Assembly (NCBI GenBank): GCA_016713665.1
Contig: JADJOR010000005.1
Location: forward strand, 310,001 to 374,000
Length of the DNA stretch: 64,000 bases
Direction: 5' to 3'
Origin: Deltaproteobacteria bacterium
GTDB taxonomy: Bacteria > Myxococcota_A > UBA9160 > UBA4427
This document shows positions 18,889-28,155 of this stretch, piece after piece. The number at the start of each line of letters is the position of its first letter. The stretch's first letter is position 1. The notes below the pieces were generated by a model. The model ran no database searches. It was not told the DNA's origin and saw only the letters and a list, made by a program, of their open reading frames with translations. Both the position numbers and the translations under genes were made by a program.

Positions 18889-21027
18889 CACGCGCCTCCA
18901 CCCAAACGAAATGCCTCGAAGAGCACCCGACTCGTCGAAACCCACTCCCCCACCGAAATCGGACTCCCCGTCCCCTTCCGGACCGCCTCGACCGTCACCC
19001 GCACCGCCTCCGCCTGCCCCTTGTCCTGATTCACCCCCTTGACCTTCTTCCCGCCCGGCAGCGCCGTGACCCGATAGTTGTCACAGCTCGCGCTCTTCCC
19101 GTCCGCATGCACTTCGAAGCGCTCCTTCGGCAGCTCCGTGCTCGCGTTCGCGAGATACGAGATCGAGGCCGTCGATCCGTCGGGGTAGGAGATCAGCGCC
19201 ATCGTCGAGTCGTCCGCCTCGGGATCGCGTCCGAGCGCGCGCGCCTGGACGCCGTTCGGGATCTGCCCGACCAGGTACGTACACAGGTCCACGAAATGAC
19301 ACACCTCCCCGACGATGCGACCGCCGCCCGTCTTCGGATCCGTGAGCCAGGTCCCGCCGGGCGTCGGACCGGCGGCGATCACGTACTGGATCGCCATCGG
19401 GCCCGAACGCTTCGCGAAGGCTTCGCGGATCGCGCGGGCGTGGGAGGAGAAGCGGCGGTTGTAGCCGACCATCAAGAAGCCGTTCGTCTCTTTGACGGCG
19501 CGCCGGACGGAGTCGACCTCCTCGAGCGTGAGCCCGACGGGCTTCTCGAGCCAGACGGCCTTGCCGGCGCGCAGCGCCTCGACGGCGAGCGCGGCGTGCG
19601 AGTCGTGGCGCGTCGCGATGAAGACGAGCCCGACGCTCGGGTCGGCGAGGACGGCGGCGGGGTCGGTGCCACAGGTCGAGAAGCCGAAGCGTTCCGCGGT
19701 CCGCTTGGCCGAGGGCCCCGTCGCGGTCACGATCGTGCGCTTCGACAGGCCCTTCGTCTTCTCGAGGATGGGGAGCAGGACGCCCTTCGCGTAGTTGCCG
19801 GCGCCGAGGAAGGCGACGCCGAGGTCGCCCGTGCGCGCGGACGCCCGCGATGGGGCCGCGGGCGGATGCGGTACCGCCGAGCGCGAGGCCCCGGCTCCGA
19901 TCGACCGTCTCCGCATAACGGAAGATCGCCGCCAGCGCCTTGCGCTCGCCCTTCGCGAGCGCCTCGTAGGTTCCGGTCGCCCGCTCGAACTCGACCGTCT
20001 CGACGTCGAGCTTCATCGGATCGAGAGATCCGCGCGCGGCGAGGTCGAGGAAGGCCTGGAGGTTTCGCTGCTCGGTCCAGCGCACGTAGGCGATCGGGTA
20101 GTCGAGGCCGACCTCCTCGTAGCGGCGGTCGTAGCGACCGGGGCCGTACGACATGCTCATGCGCAGCTCGAGCTCCTTGTCGTAGAAGCTGCGCCGGTCG
20201 AGGTCCATCGCCGTCGCACCGACGGCGACGACGCGCCCCTTGTGGCGGCAGAGCTCGGCGGCGAGCTGGATCGGGGCCGAGCTGTCGGAGGCGGCGGTCA
20301 CGATCGCGAGGTCGACGCCGTGGCCGCCGGAAGCAGAGGCGAGGACGGGATCGTGGTCGTCGCTGGGCGCCGCGCCGAAATCCATGCCGAGCGACTTGGC
20401 CTGGGCGATGCGCTTGGGGTCGAGGTCGATGCCGTAGACGCGGCAACCGTTCGCGAGCAGCAGCTGGACCGTCAGCTGGCCGATCAGCCCGAGGCCGATG
20501 ACGGCGACGACCTCGCCGAGGGACGGCGCACCGACGCGCAGGCCCTGCATCGCGATCGCTCCGAGGGTCGCGAAGGCCGCCTTCTCGAGGGCGAGTCCTT
20601 CGGGGACGTGGGCCGTCAGGTTCTCCGGGACGACGATCAGCTCGGCGTGATTCGCATAGCCGGCGCCCGCGCAGGCGACGCGATCGCCGACCGCGAGCGA
20701 ATGCACGCCCTCGCCGACCGCTTCGACGACGCCCGCGCTCGCGTAACCGAGAGGCTGCGGGACGTCGAGGCGATCCATCACGGTCCGATAGGTCGGGAGC
20801 GGGCCTTCCTGGCGCAGCTTGCGCAGGACCTGTTGGACGAGATCGGGCCGGCTCCGCGCCTTGCCGAGCAGCGACTTGCGCGCGAAGTCCATCGCCATCT
20901 TCTCGGTCCCGGGCGAGAGGACGGAGAACGCGTTGCGGACGAGGACCTGACCCGCCGAGAGGGCCGGTGCGGGGACCTCGACGAGCTCGAGCGCTCCGGT
21001 CCGCGCATTCTGGAGGATCTGTCTCAA
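18888..21027 (-). CDS. two-domain oxidoreductase: zinc-type dehydrogenase plus Gfo/Idh/MocA, one frameshift
   Basis: The N-terminal half is an MDR-type dehydrogenase: MRQILQNARTGALELVEVPA, NAFSVLSPGTEKMAMDFARK, PLGYASAGVVEAVGEGVHSL, VIGLGLIGQLTVQLLLANG. The C-terminal half is a Gfo/Idh/MocA Rossmann domain: LGVAFLGAGNYAKGVLLPIL, VGLVFIATRHDSHAALAVEA, KAVWLEKPVGLTLEEVDSV, GYNRRFSSHARAIREAF. The fused two-domain enzyme of about 713 residues is known from polysaccharide loci; here the frame breaks once in the linker, near 19840-19860. The TTG start at 21027 has a GGAGG site 8 bases upstream. It probably oxidises or epimerises a sugar precursor. It overlaps the polymerase downstream and follows DUF362 by 21 bases. 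Confidence 0.85.
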
Positions 21028-21048
21028 CGAATCGTCCTCCGCGGGCGC

Positions 21049-22557
21049 CTAGCGTCCCGAGCTCGATGCGCCTGCGCTTCGCTCGACGTGGCCGACCCAG
21101 CCGGCATGGGCGACGAAGGCCCGCTCCCAGGCGATCTCGTCGAGGGAGCGCTCCGCGACCTGCGATGCGCCTCGCGCGACCTCGCCGACCCGGACGTCGG
21201 CCTCGCTGCGCACCGCCGTGATCCGCGGACCCGCGTCCTCCATCGGCCCGCGCAGCTTCGCGAGCTTCCGCTCATCGAAGCCCATCAGCCGGACGGCGAC
21301 GAGGTCGACGGCGACCGGGTCGGCCCCGGCGATGACGGCGCCGAGCGGGACGTCGGCGGGCGCCAGCGGCCCCTCGCCCTCGCCCGCGAGCACGCCGTCG
21401 ATGATCGTGAGCACCGTCCGGACCGGCGCCGGCGCATCGAGATGGAGCCCGCTCTTGTCGCTGTAGTAGAGGCAGCGATTGAGATCGCAGCACATGCGCC
21501 AGGTCGTGCGGTTGCCGTACCAGTTGCCGCTGCGGATGAACTGGTCGCCGCGGGTCGCGGTCTCGACGCGCCGATAGGCCCGGAACAGCCCGCCGAAGAG
21601 GCCGCGGGCGAGCAGCGGCCGCGCGATCTCCGTCGCCCGGCTGCGCAGGCGATCGACGAGGCGGCTCTCGGGAAACTCGTCCCCGCCCTCGCCGACGGAG
21701 CCCAGGCTGTGGTGGGGCAGCCAGTTCTTGTCGCCGTTGATGCCGACCAGGTTCTTGAGGGCCAGCGTGACGCCGGTCTTCTTGTGGGTCTTGAGCTTCG
21801 GCAGGTTGATCACGAGATCGGCCGAGAGCACCGTCTCGGAGAGCAGATAGGCGTTGCGGCCGCCGCTGTGCTGGGTCGCCGTCGGGCCCGGATCGTAGTC
21901 GGCGCCGCGAAAGCGGTTGGGATCGAGGCCCGAGCCGGAAAAGAAGCTCTTGTCGCCGAGATCGACGGCGCGGTAGCCGAGCGGATCGCCGGGGAGCTTC
22001 TTGCGCTCGACGATGATGCCGTCCTGGAAGACGACGGCCTCGCGGCGCAGGTCGATGACCTCGAGCTCGCGGCCGAGGACTTCGTCGTAGAAGGCGACGA
22101 TCGCGTCGAGTCCGACGATCGCGCGGATCTGGTCGAAGTCGCAGTCCATCTGCGGCGCCTCGGCGATCGCGACGCTGCCGTCGGGTCCCGCGGCGAGGAA
22201 GGCGTAGTCGGCGACGGCGCGCAGGATGGCGCCGTGGGTGATGACGCTCGCGACGGTGCCCCCGCGGCCGTCGGCGGCGGGGTTCCAGTGGCGGATCAGG
22301 TTGGGCTTCAGGACGATGCGCTTGCCCGGCGCGACGAGGGCGCCGATCGGGTTCCAGTCCGGCGTCCCGAAGCGCGCCGCGTCGAGCCCGAGCCCGTAGA
22401 GCGCCATCCGCACCGCGCCATAGACCTCGTTCGGCGCCCCCTCTCCCGCGCGATCTCCGAAGAGCCGCTCGAGCTCGGGATACGCCTTGCCCGGTCCCCA
22501 CGGTGCCGCGAGGCCGTCGTACCCCGGGCGACAGCGGGCGAGGCCCACGCGGATCAT
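21049..22557 (-). CDS. DUF362 domain protein
   Basis: A 502-residue cytoplasmic protein. DUF362 hallmarks: RIVLKPNLIRHWNPAADGRG, SVITHGAILRAVADYAFLAA, the pair VINLPKLKTHKKTGVTLALK and LVGINGDKNWLPHHSLGS, and at the end LTIIDGVLAGEGEGP with AGADPVAVDLVAVRLMG. The catalytic role is not established in general. Members occur beside two-domain oxidoreductases and adenylate-forming ligases in surface-glycan operons, exactly as here. ATG 22557 overlaps the stop of the upstream ligase by 4 bases. No iron-sulphur cysteine cluster is seen. Confidence 0.85.
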   Translation of the reverse strand: MIRVGLARCRPGYDGLAAPWGPGKAYPELERLFGDRAGEGAPNEVYGAVRMALYGLGLDAARFGTPDWNPIGALVAPGKRIVLKPNLIRHWNPAADGRGGTVASVITHGAILRAVADYAFLAAGPDGSVAIAEAPQMDCDFDQIRAIVGLDAIVAFYDEVLGRELEVIDLRREAVVFQDGIIVERKKLPGDPLGYRAVDLGDKSFFSGSGLDPNRFRGADYDPGPTATQHSGGRNAYLLSETVLSADLVINLPKLKTHKKTGVTLALKNLVGINGDKNWLPHHSLGSVGEGGDEFPESRLVDRLRSRATEIARPLLARGLFGGLFRAYRRVETATRGDQFIRSGNWYGNRTTWRMCCDLNRCLYYSDKSGLHLDAPAPVRTVLTIIDGVLAGEGEGPLAPADVPLGAVIAGADPVAVDLVAVRLMGFDERKLAKLRGPMEDAGPRITAVRSEADVRVGEVARGASQVAERSLDEIAWERAFVAHAGWVGHVERSAGASSSGR

Positions 22558-23957
22558 CGGACGCTCCCCTGTTGTCGACCGACCTTCGACTTGACCGCCC
22601 GGAACTTACCATTGGCCTCGCGCGGGATCTCGTCGACACGCACGAGCTCGATCGCGATCTCGTCGCCGAGCCGCGATCGGATCTCCTTCAACAATTCCTT
22701 CTCGGCACGCGCGTCGAAGGAGCGGCGGGGCACGAAGCGGACCTCGATCGCCGCCTCGGTCTCCTGGAGGATCTGGGCCTCGGCGACGTCGACCTGGGCC
22801 TTGAAGATGTGGTCGAGGCGGCCGATCCAGCGGCCGTCGGGGGTCACGACGTAGTCCTCGATCCGGCCGTCGACGTCGAGGAAGACCTCGCCGGGGCGGC
22901 CGCAGGGACAGGGGCGCTTCGAGCGGGTGCCGACGTCGCCGACGCGGTAGCGGATGAAGGGCGTCGCGTCGTTGGCGAAGCCCGTCACGAGCAGCGAGCC
23001 GCGCACCCAGTCCTCGGTCTCCTCCTCGACCTCGACCTCGACGATCCCGAACTCCATGTCGACGTGGAGCCTTCGCTCGGGGCAGCCGGTCATCGAGACG
23101 GCGAGCTCGCTCGTGCCGTAGCGGTCGTAGATCGGGGCGGCGAAGGCCTCTTCGATGGCGGAGCGGTGGAACGCGAGCAGCGACTCGGACGACGTGAAGA
23201 CGGCGCGCAGCTTGCCGGCGGGCAGCGCGCGGCCGGCGTCGAGCATCGCCCGGGCGAGCAGATGGAGCGAAGACGGGTAGCCCTGGACGTAGACCGCGGG
23301 CAGCGCGTGCATCGCATCGATGTAATGCGGGAGGTTCGCCCGGGTCATGTGGTAGAGCGAGAAGAGCGTCTGCCCGGTCCAGGCGTTCTTGCGCCAGTAG
23401 GGCGGCTTCGACTGAGCCATCGGGACGAGCAGCTGGCCGCCGAAGGAGAAATGCGGCGCGTAAAGCTCGATGCCGAGGCTCCGGCGCAGGCGCCAGACGG
23501 CGGCGTACTCCTCGGCGACGGACTCCGACGTGTACCAGAGCGGGAGCGCGCTGCCGGTCGTCCCGCTCGTCTTGCCCTTCACGAGCCGCTCGGGCGCGAT
23601 GTCGCCGGCGATGAAGGACTCGGGGGCGTCGCGATAGTCGGCCTTCTCGAGCGGCGGAAAGCTCGCGAGAATCCGGTCGATTCCGCGATTCGGATCGGCG
23701 TCGCCCTGCGGCTCGGGAAGCGCGAGCTTCGCATAATGCGGCACGAAGAGGCGTGCGCGCTCGACCAGCGTGAGCAGGCGATCCTGCTGGATCTCGAGCA
23801 GACGCTCGTTCGACGAGCGACCGGACGCCTCCCACTCGCGCAGCCGCTTGTGGAAATGGGGCGTGAAGCGCGCGCGGGCCCGCTGATGGCCCGCCCAGGT
23901 ACAGGCGAGGTTCTGAAGCGCGATCGGCATCGCCGCGTAGAGAGCGTCGCGGTTCAC
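22554..23957 (-). CDS. phenylacetate-CoA ligase/CapK-like adenylate-forming protein
   Basis: Members activate carboxylates as adenylates; CapK-type versions sit in capsule and exopolysaccharide loci. 467 residues from a GTG at 23957 that overlaps the upstream TGA (GTGA). The phosphate-binding loop is VKGKTSGTTGSALPLWYTSE. Later motifs are YVQGYPSSLHLLARAMLD, AVFTSSESLLAFHRSAIE, IYDRYGTSELAVSMTGC, RYRVGDVGTRSKRPCPCG and GRPGEVFLDVDGRIEDYVV. The C-terminal subdomain (VDVAEAQILQETEAAIEVRF) is complete. Substrate unknown; the glycan context suggests activation of an acyl or amino-acid decoration. Confidence 0.88.
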   Translation of the reverse strand: MNRDALYAAMPIALQNLACTWAGHQRARARFTPHFHKRLREWEASGRSSNERLLEIQQDRLLTLVERARLFVPHYAKLALPEPQGDADPNRGIDRILASFPPLEKADYRDAPESFIAGDIAPERLVKGKTSGTTGSALPLWYTSESVAEEYAAVWRLRRSLGIELYAPHFSFGGQLLVPMAQSKPPYWRKNAWTGQTLFSLYHMTRANLPHYIDAMHALPAVYVQGYPSSLHLLARAMLDAGRALPAGKLRAVFTSSESLLAFHRSAIEEAFAAPIYDRYGTSELAVSMTGCPERRLHVDMEFGIVEVEVEEETEDWVRGSLLVTGFANDATPFIRYRVGDVGTRSKRPCPCGRPGEVFLDVDGRIEDYVVTPDGRWIGRLDHIFKAQVDVAEAQILQETEAAIEVRFVPRRSFDARAEKELLKEIRSRLGDEIAIELVRVDEIPREANGKFRAVKSKVGRQQGSVR

Positions 23958-24715
23958 GGCTCGGGGTCCGCTTCTTCCCTCTTCCCCATCCGGACCTCGG
24001 CCACGATCGGCAGATGGTCCGACGCGCGCCGCGCCGCGGGCGAGTCGTGGTGGCGGACCTCGAGGACTTCCGCCTGGCGCGTGTAGATCCGGTCGAGGGC
24101 GAGCAGCGGACGGCCGGCGGGAAAGGTCGCCGGCCAGTCCTGGTTGTGGTGGAGACCGAGCGAGGCCTCGAGCGCCTGGGAGCCCTTGCATTTGCGCCAG
24201 GCGTTCATGTCGCCGAGCAGGACGGCGGGGCCGCCGTTCAGCGCCGGATGCTCGAGCAGCGACTGGACCTGGCGATGGCGCGTGCGGTCGACCAGCGAGA
24301 GGTGGGTCGCGACGACGCCGAGGCCCGTCTGATCGTCGCCGACCTGGGCGGCCAGGGCGCCGCGGCGCTCGATGCGCGAGTAGGAGATGTCGAGGACGGA
24401 GATCGCCGTGATCGGGTAGCGGGAGAGGATCGCGTTGCCGAGCTGGCCCCGGCGATGCTGGCGGGTCACGGCGAAGGCGAGATGGAGCTCGAGCTCGTCA
24501 CACAACAGCCCGAGCGGATCGTCCCCGTCGCGCACCGCAAAGGCGCCATCGAGGCTCGAGGCGGGAAACGGCCGCAGCACCTCCTGCAGCGCGATCACGT
24601 CGGCGTCGAGCTCGGAGATGACGTAGCCCGCCCGCGCGACGTCGGGCTCGCCCCGTCCGTTGCCGCCCTGCCAGCGGTGGACGTTGTAGGTCGCGATTCG
24701 CAAGGTGTCCCGCAT
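23954..24715 (-). CDS. endonuclease/exonuclease/phosphatase-fold hydrolase
   Basis: 253 residues from ATG 24715 (MRDTLRIATYNVHRWQGG). The EEP-fold metal and catalytic residues are present: TYNVH, VIALQEVLRPF (metal Glu), VATHLSLVDRTRHRQV, AVLLGDMNAW (Asp-x-Asn) and RASDHLPIVAEV (catalytic His). Family members are DNases, phosphodiesterases or sphingomyelinase/inositol phosphatase-like enzymes; the substrate is unknown. ATG 24748 (MSPRRPIRPVV) is a possible earlier start. No signal peptide with either start. It overlaps the CapK-like gene by 4 bases. Confidence 0.85.
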   Translation of the reverse strand: MRDTLRIATYNVHRWQGGNGRGEPDVARAGYVISELDADVIALQEVLRPFPASSLDGAFAVRDGDDPLGLLCDELELHLAFAVTRQHRRGQLGNAILSRYPITAISVLDISYSRIERRGALAAQVGDDQTGLGVVATHLSLVDRTRHRQVQSLLEHPALNGGPAVLLGDMNAWRKCKGSQALEASLGLHHNQDWPATFPAGRPLLALDRIYTRQAEVLEVRHHDSPAARRASDHLPIVAEVRMGKREEADPEP

Positions 24716-25114
24716 CACGACTGGCCGTATCGGCCGCCGCGGGCTCATCACGAAGCACAAATGGGGTACGACGGCGCCCGAGAACCGATCCTGCGCCTGC
24801 TTGCGAAAATCGCGGACCCGGGCCACCGACTCGTCGCGGGCACGCCGGGCCAGGTCGCGGGCCCGCTCCGTCGCGCGGGCGGTCGCCTTCGTCGCCTGTC
24901 CGCCGGCGCGCGCCGCCTGCTCGCGCACCGCGCGGGCCGCGCGCCGCACGCCCCGTCTCCCGCGCGCGACTTGCCTGCGAACTGCCACTCGCCTTCTCCC
25001 CGGCCGCAGATCCGCCCATCCGCCGGCGGCCCGCCGGCCCCGGCCCGAACGCACGAGGGTGCCAGGAGCAGAAGAGCGAGCGGCCAGACGGCGCGGAGAC
25101 TAGCCCAGGGTCGT
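24716..25114 (-). other. gap without a convincing gene
   Basis: About 400 bases, very GC-rich. The EEP frame stays open to 25054 but encodes only Arg/Ala-rich sequence. In another minus-strand frame a signal-peptide-like stretch (RAVWPLALLLLAPSCVRA) follows the end of the histone-like gene but has no usable start codon. A decayed or mis-sequenced small secreted protein is possible; I do not call one. Confidence 0.4.
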
Positions 25115-25717
25115 TCAAGCCGAGGGCGGCAGGTCGCGGTCGGTCACGATGTCGCGGCCTGCCCGCTTCGCATTGCGGATGGCGTCGTCGCAGAGCTTGC
25201 GCAGGACGTCGGAGAGGACGAGCAGCACGCGGTCCGAGGTGTTGAAGCCCGAGCCCTCCCGGATGTAGGTCTTGAGCTTGTTCGCGACGACGAGGACGTC
25301 GGTCGGATCGCTGCGGTCCTGATCCTCGGCCGCATTGCCGACCGCCCCGGCCGGACGTCCTCCCGTCGAGGTCGGCCGCGCGACGCCCATCGATCCGGGT
25401 CGCACACCGCCCTCGGCCCCCGCCCGCGGGCCACCCGCCGCCCCGGGCTTCGCCCCCGCCGCGGCGGCGGCCTTCGCGGCGACGCTCTTCGACGAAGCGC
25501 TCCCGTCCGCCGCATCCGGCACCTTCGGCGCCCGCTTCTCGACGGCCCAGGCGACGCGGTGGCGCTCGGTGGGCAGATGGATCTCCCAGCAATCGACCGA
25601 GCAGAAGACGAGCGCCGTCCGCGCCCGGTTGCAGGTCGACACGCTGCAGACCCAGTAGACGGAGGACAGCCCGATGTCCTGCTTGCACGCGCTACAACGC
25701 CGCCATCGCTCGGCCAT
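25115..25717 (-). CDS. zinc-finger plus histone-fold protein (ZZ-type bacterial histone candidate)
   Basis: 200 residues in three parts. Residues 8-53 form a cysteine/histidine-rich finger with C8, C11, C24, C29, C39, C43, H47 and H53 (RRCSACKQDIG, CSVSTCNRART, VFCSVDCWEIHLPTERHR), a spacing that fits a cross-brace, ZZ-like zinc domain. Residues about 62-139 are an Ala/Gly/Pro-rich linker. Residues 140-197 match a histone fold: helix 1 VLVVANKLKTYIREG, loop GFNTSD, long helix 2 VLLVLSDVLRKLCDDAIRNA, then KRAGRDIVTDRDLP, equivalent to the GRKTV-x-x-RD loop and short helix 3 of bacterial histones. Recent surveys, as I recall them, describe such 'ZZ histones' in deltaproteobacteria and planctomycetes; none that I know of has a proven role. 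DNA binding is inference. Confidence 0.82.
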   Translation of the reverse strand: MAERWRRCSACKQDIGLSSVYWVCSVSTCNRARTALVFCSVDCWEIHLPTERHRVAWAVEKRAPKVPDAADGSASSKSVAAKAAAAAGAKPGAAGGPRAGAEGGVRPGSMGVARPTSTGGRPAGAVGNAAEDQDRSDPTDVLVVANKLKTYIREGSGFNTSDRVLLVLSDVLRKLCDDAIRNAKRAGRDIVTDRDLPPSA

Positions 25718-25727
25718 CGGATTGCCT

Positions 25728-26705
25728 CTAGCTCTTCACCCGCGGCAATACGTCGCGGGCCAGGGTCTCGAGCGACTCCCACGCGTACTCGATCGGCATC
25801 CCGCCGCAGAGCGGCTGGAGCATCAGCGTCCCGTTCTTCCGGATCAGCTCGACGGCCTGATCGGGCGTCACGATCTGGTAGTTGCCGTTCTCGGCGCGCA
25901 GGGCCTCGACCGAGGGCGCGGTGCTCTTGGTCGCCGACTCGATGTCGTCGCCCATCCACTCGGCGTAGGCCTGGGCGTCGTGGAGCAGGTGGGGGCCCCA
26001 CTTCTTCCAGGCCGCGTCGGGATCCCGTGACACGAAGACCGAGAGCGGAATGCCGGGCTTCGGGTTGATGCAGAGGCCCGGCTCGCGGCCCTCGGCGCGA
26101 CACGCCTCCGCGTAGATCGCCTCGAAGTTCGGGTCGTTGCCCATCGCGAGGACGCCGAGCCCGAGGCGCGCCGCCCGCTTCGCGACCGCGGCGACGCCGC
26201 CGCCCAGCATCAGGTATGGACCGCCCGGCGTGTGCGGGAGCGGCGTGACCTTGACGCGCCGTCCCTGGTAGTCGAACTCCTCGCCGTTCCAGAGGCGCTG
26301 CATCACCCGCACGGATTCCTCGAGGCGCTGCCCGCGGCCCTTCATTTCGCGGCCGAACATCGCGTACTCCGCCGGCACGTAGCCGATCGCGACGACGTAG
26401 GCGACGCGGCCGCCCGAGACGAGGTCGAGGACCGCCATCTGCTCCGCGAGCTCGACCGGGTCGTGGAGCGGCACGATCAGGGCGGCGACCTGGATCGGCA
26501 AGCTCTTCGTGCGGGCGGCGATCGCCGAGGCCAGGATCAGCGGCGCGGGCAGGTAGCCGTCGGAGGAACGGTGGTGCTCGCAGACCTGGATCCCGGCGCA
26601 GCCGTTCTTCTCGCCCCATTCCGCCATCTCGAGCGCGGCCCGGTAGAGGTCCGCCCGCGGTGCACCGAAGGCCGGCGCGCGCATGTCGAGTCGCATCGTG
26701 AACAT
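25728..26705 (-). CDS. LLM-class (F420/FMN-type) flavin-dependent oxidoreductase
   Basis: A 325-residue TIM-barrel enzyme of the luciferase-like monooxygenase superfamily. Motifs: KNGCAGIQVCEHHRSSDGYL, LPIQVAALIVPLHDPVELAE, AVLDLVSGGRVAYVVAIGYV, RGQRLEESVRVMQRLWNGEE and GGPYLMLGGGVAAVAKRAAR. The EHH near the N-terminus is typical of F420-dependent members, but FMN use cannot be excluded. The substrate is unknown. It starts at ATG 26705 with a GGAGG-like site and ends 10 bases before the histone-fold gene, so the two may be co-transcribed. Confidence 0.88.
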   Translation of the reverse strand: MFTMRLDMRAPAFGAPRADLYRAALEMAEWGEKNGCAGIQVCEHHRSSDGYLPAPLILASAIAARTKSLPIQVAALIVPLHDPVELAEQMAVLDLVSGGRVAYVVAIGYVPAEYAMFGREMKGRGQRLEESVRVMQRLWNGEEFDYQGRRVKVTPLPHTPGGPYLMLGGGVAAVAKRAARLGLGVLAMGNDPNFEAIYAEACRAEGREPGLCINPKPGIPLSVFVSRDPDAAWKKWGPHLLHDAQAYAEWMGDDIESATKSTAPSVEALRAENGNYQIVTPDQAVELIRKNGTLMLQPLCGGMPIEYAWESLETLARDVLPRVKS

Positions 26706-26836
26706 CGCATTCTCCTCCAGGGCCCTCGATCCTAGACGATCACCCGCGCGCGCGAGCGGATTTTCCCGGGGTCGTGACCGGATCCGTCACACCCGTCGCC
26801 GAAGACGAGTCCACCCCCACTGCTCGAGGTCCCCAC

Positions 26837-28155
26837 ATGTCCCCGGAGCTCCCCGCTGCCCTCGCCGCCCGTCCCGAGCTCGCCCTCGCGCTCCTCGTCG
26901 GCCTCGTCCTCGGCGCCCTGCTCGGCGCCTGGCTGATGGCCCGCATCCAGTCGCGCCTTCGTCTGCACCAGGAGGACCGCTTCGAAGCGCTCTCGGCCCT
27001 CGCCCTCGACCGCACGAGCGAGCGCTTCCTGCATCTGGCCGGCGAGCGCCTGGGCTCCCTCGGCCGTTCCCTCGGTCAAGCGAACGACGCGTCCCTCGAG
27101 AAGCGCGCGGCGGCGGTCGAGGCCCTGGTCCGGCCGCTCCACGAGGCCCTCGCGCGGGTCGACACGAAGCTCCAGCAGGTCGAGACCCAACGGCAGGGCC
27201 ACCACCAATCCCTGACCCAGCAGCTCGAGCACGTCACCCGCGCCAACCGCCTGCTCGAGCAGGAGACCCGCAACCTCGCCCAGGCGCTGCGCTCGCCGAA
27301 CGCCCGCGGCCGCTGGGGCGAGCTCCAGCTGCGCCGCGTCGTCGAGCTCGCCGGCATGCTCGAGCACTGCGACTTCTTCGAGCAGGCGACTCTTGGTGGG
27401 TCGCAGACGCTGGGTCGCGGACGCTTGGTGGGTCGCAGACGCTTCATGGGTCGCGGACGCTCTCCGATTCCGAGAGCCGCGAGCGCCCGGACCTGATCGT
27501 CCGCCTCCCGGGCAATCGCTCGATCGCGATCGACGCCAAGGCGCCGCTTCTGGCCTATCTCGCCGCCAGCGAGGCGACGAACGACGCCGAGCGCGACGAG
27601 CAGCTCGAGCTGCATGCCCGCCACGTCCGCCGCCATCTCGAGACGCTCGCGAGCCGCGCCTACTGGTCGAAGCTCCCGGGCTCGCCCGAGTTCGTCGTGC
27701 TCTTCCTGCCCGGCGAGCCCTTCTTCTCCTCGGCGCTGGCGAGCGATCCCGAGCTGATCGAGGACGGAGCCGGGCGCCGCGTGCTGCTCGCGGGGCCGAC
27801 GACCCTGATCGCGCTCCTGCGCGCGGTGGCCCACGGCTGGCAGCAGGAGGAGATGGCGGAGAACGCGGCGGCGGTCGCGAAGATCGGGCGCGAGCTCTTC
27901 GATCGCCTGGTCGGCCTCAACGAGAAGTTCGGCGCCCTCGGGCGCAAGCTCGACAGCGCCGTCGTCGCCTACAACGAGGCGATCGGCTCCCTCGAGTCGC
28001 GGGTCCACGTCTCGGCGCGTCGCATGGCGGAGCTCGGCGTCGCCCAGTCGGTCCCCCTCGACGCGCTGCCGTCGATCGAGCGCCGGGCGCGGCGGGTCCA
28101 GGATACGCAGCCGGAGGACGACGCCGTCACGCGCCTTCCGATCGCCGGGGCCTAG
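26837..28155 (+). CDS. rmuC: RmuC-family DNA recombination protein, frame broken by internal repeat
   Basis: RmuC is a membrane-anchored, coiled-coil, nuclease-like protein that limits DNA inversions and was recently linked to defence. The N-terminal anchor is LALALLVGLVLGALLGAWLM, then a coiled coil to about residue 150, then NARGRWGELQLRRVVELAGM and LEHCDFFEQATL. A repeat array at 27394-27461 follows, and the frame changes inside it. The core resumes with RPDLIVRLPGNRSIAIDAKA, YWSKLPGSPEFVVLFLPGE and GWQQEEMAENAAAVAKIGRE. Removal of 4 bases from one repeat unit explains the shift. ATG 26837 (MSPELPAALAARPELA) has GAGG upstream and is preferred to the in-frame ATG at 26774. Confidence 0.87.
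27394..27461 (+). repeat. 18-bp tandem repeat in rmuC encoding LGGS(Q/R)T
   Basis: A 14-base core GGGTCGC(A/G)GACGCT occurs at 27398-27411, 27412-27425, 27430-27443 and 27448-27461. Units 1, 3 and 4 are each preceded by a 4-base spacer (TGGT, TGGT, TCAT), giving an 18-base period. Unit 2 lacks the spacer, which moves the frame. With the spacer restored the array reads LGGSQT LGGSRT LGGSQT LHGSRT and joins the downstream RmuC frame exactly. Confidence 0.9.

Noticed and set aside
19795..22854. Open plus-strand frame of over 1000 codons
   Set aside because: It is the antisense of the two-domain oxidoreductase and DUF362 genes, both with clear family motifs; it has no recognisable domain and the Arg/Asp/Glu-rich look of GC-rich shadow frames.
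24748..25054. N-terminal extension of the EEP hydrolase
   Set aside because: The added residues are Arg/Ala-rich and unlike the family; the conserved start of the fold is at TYNVH, just after ATG 24715.
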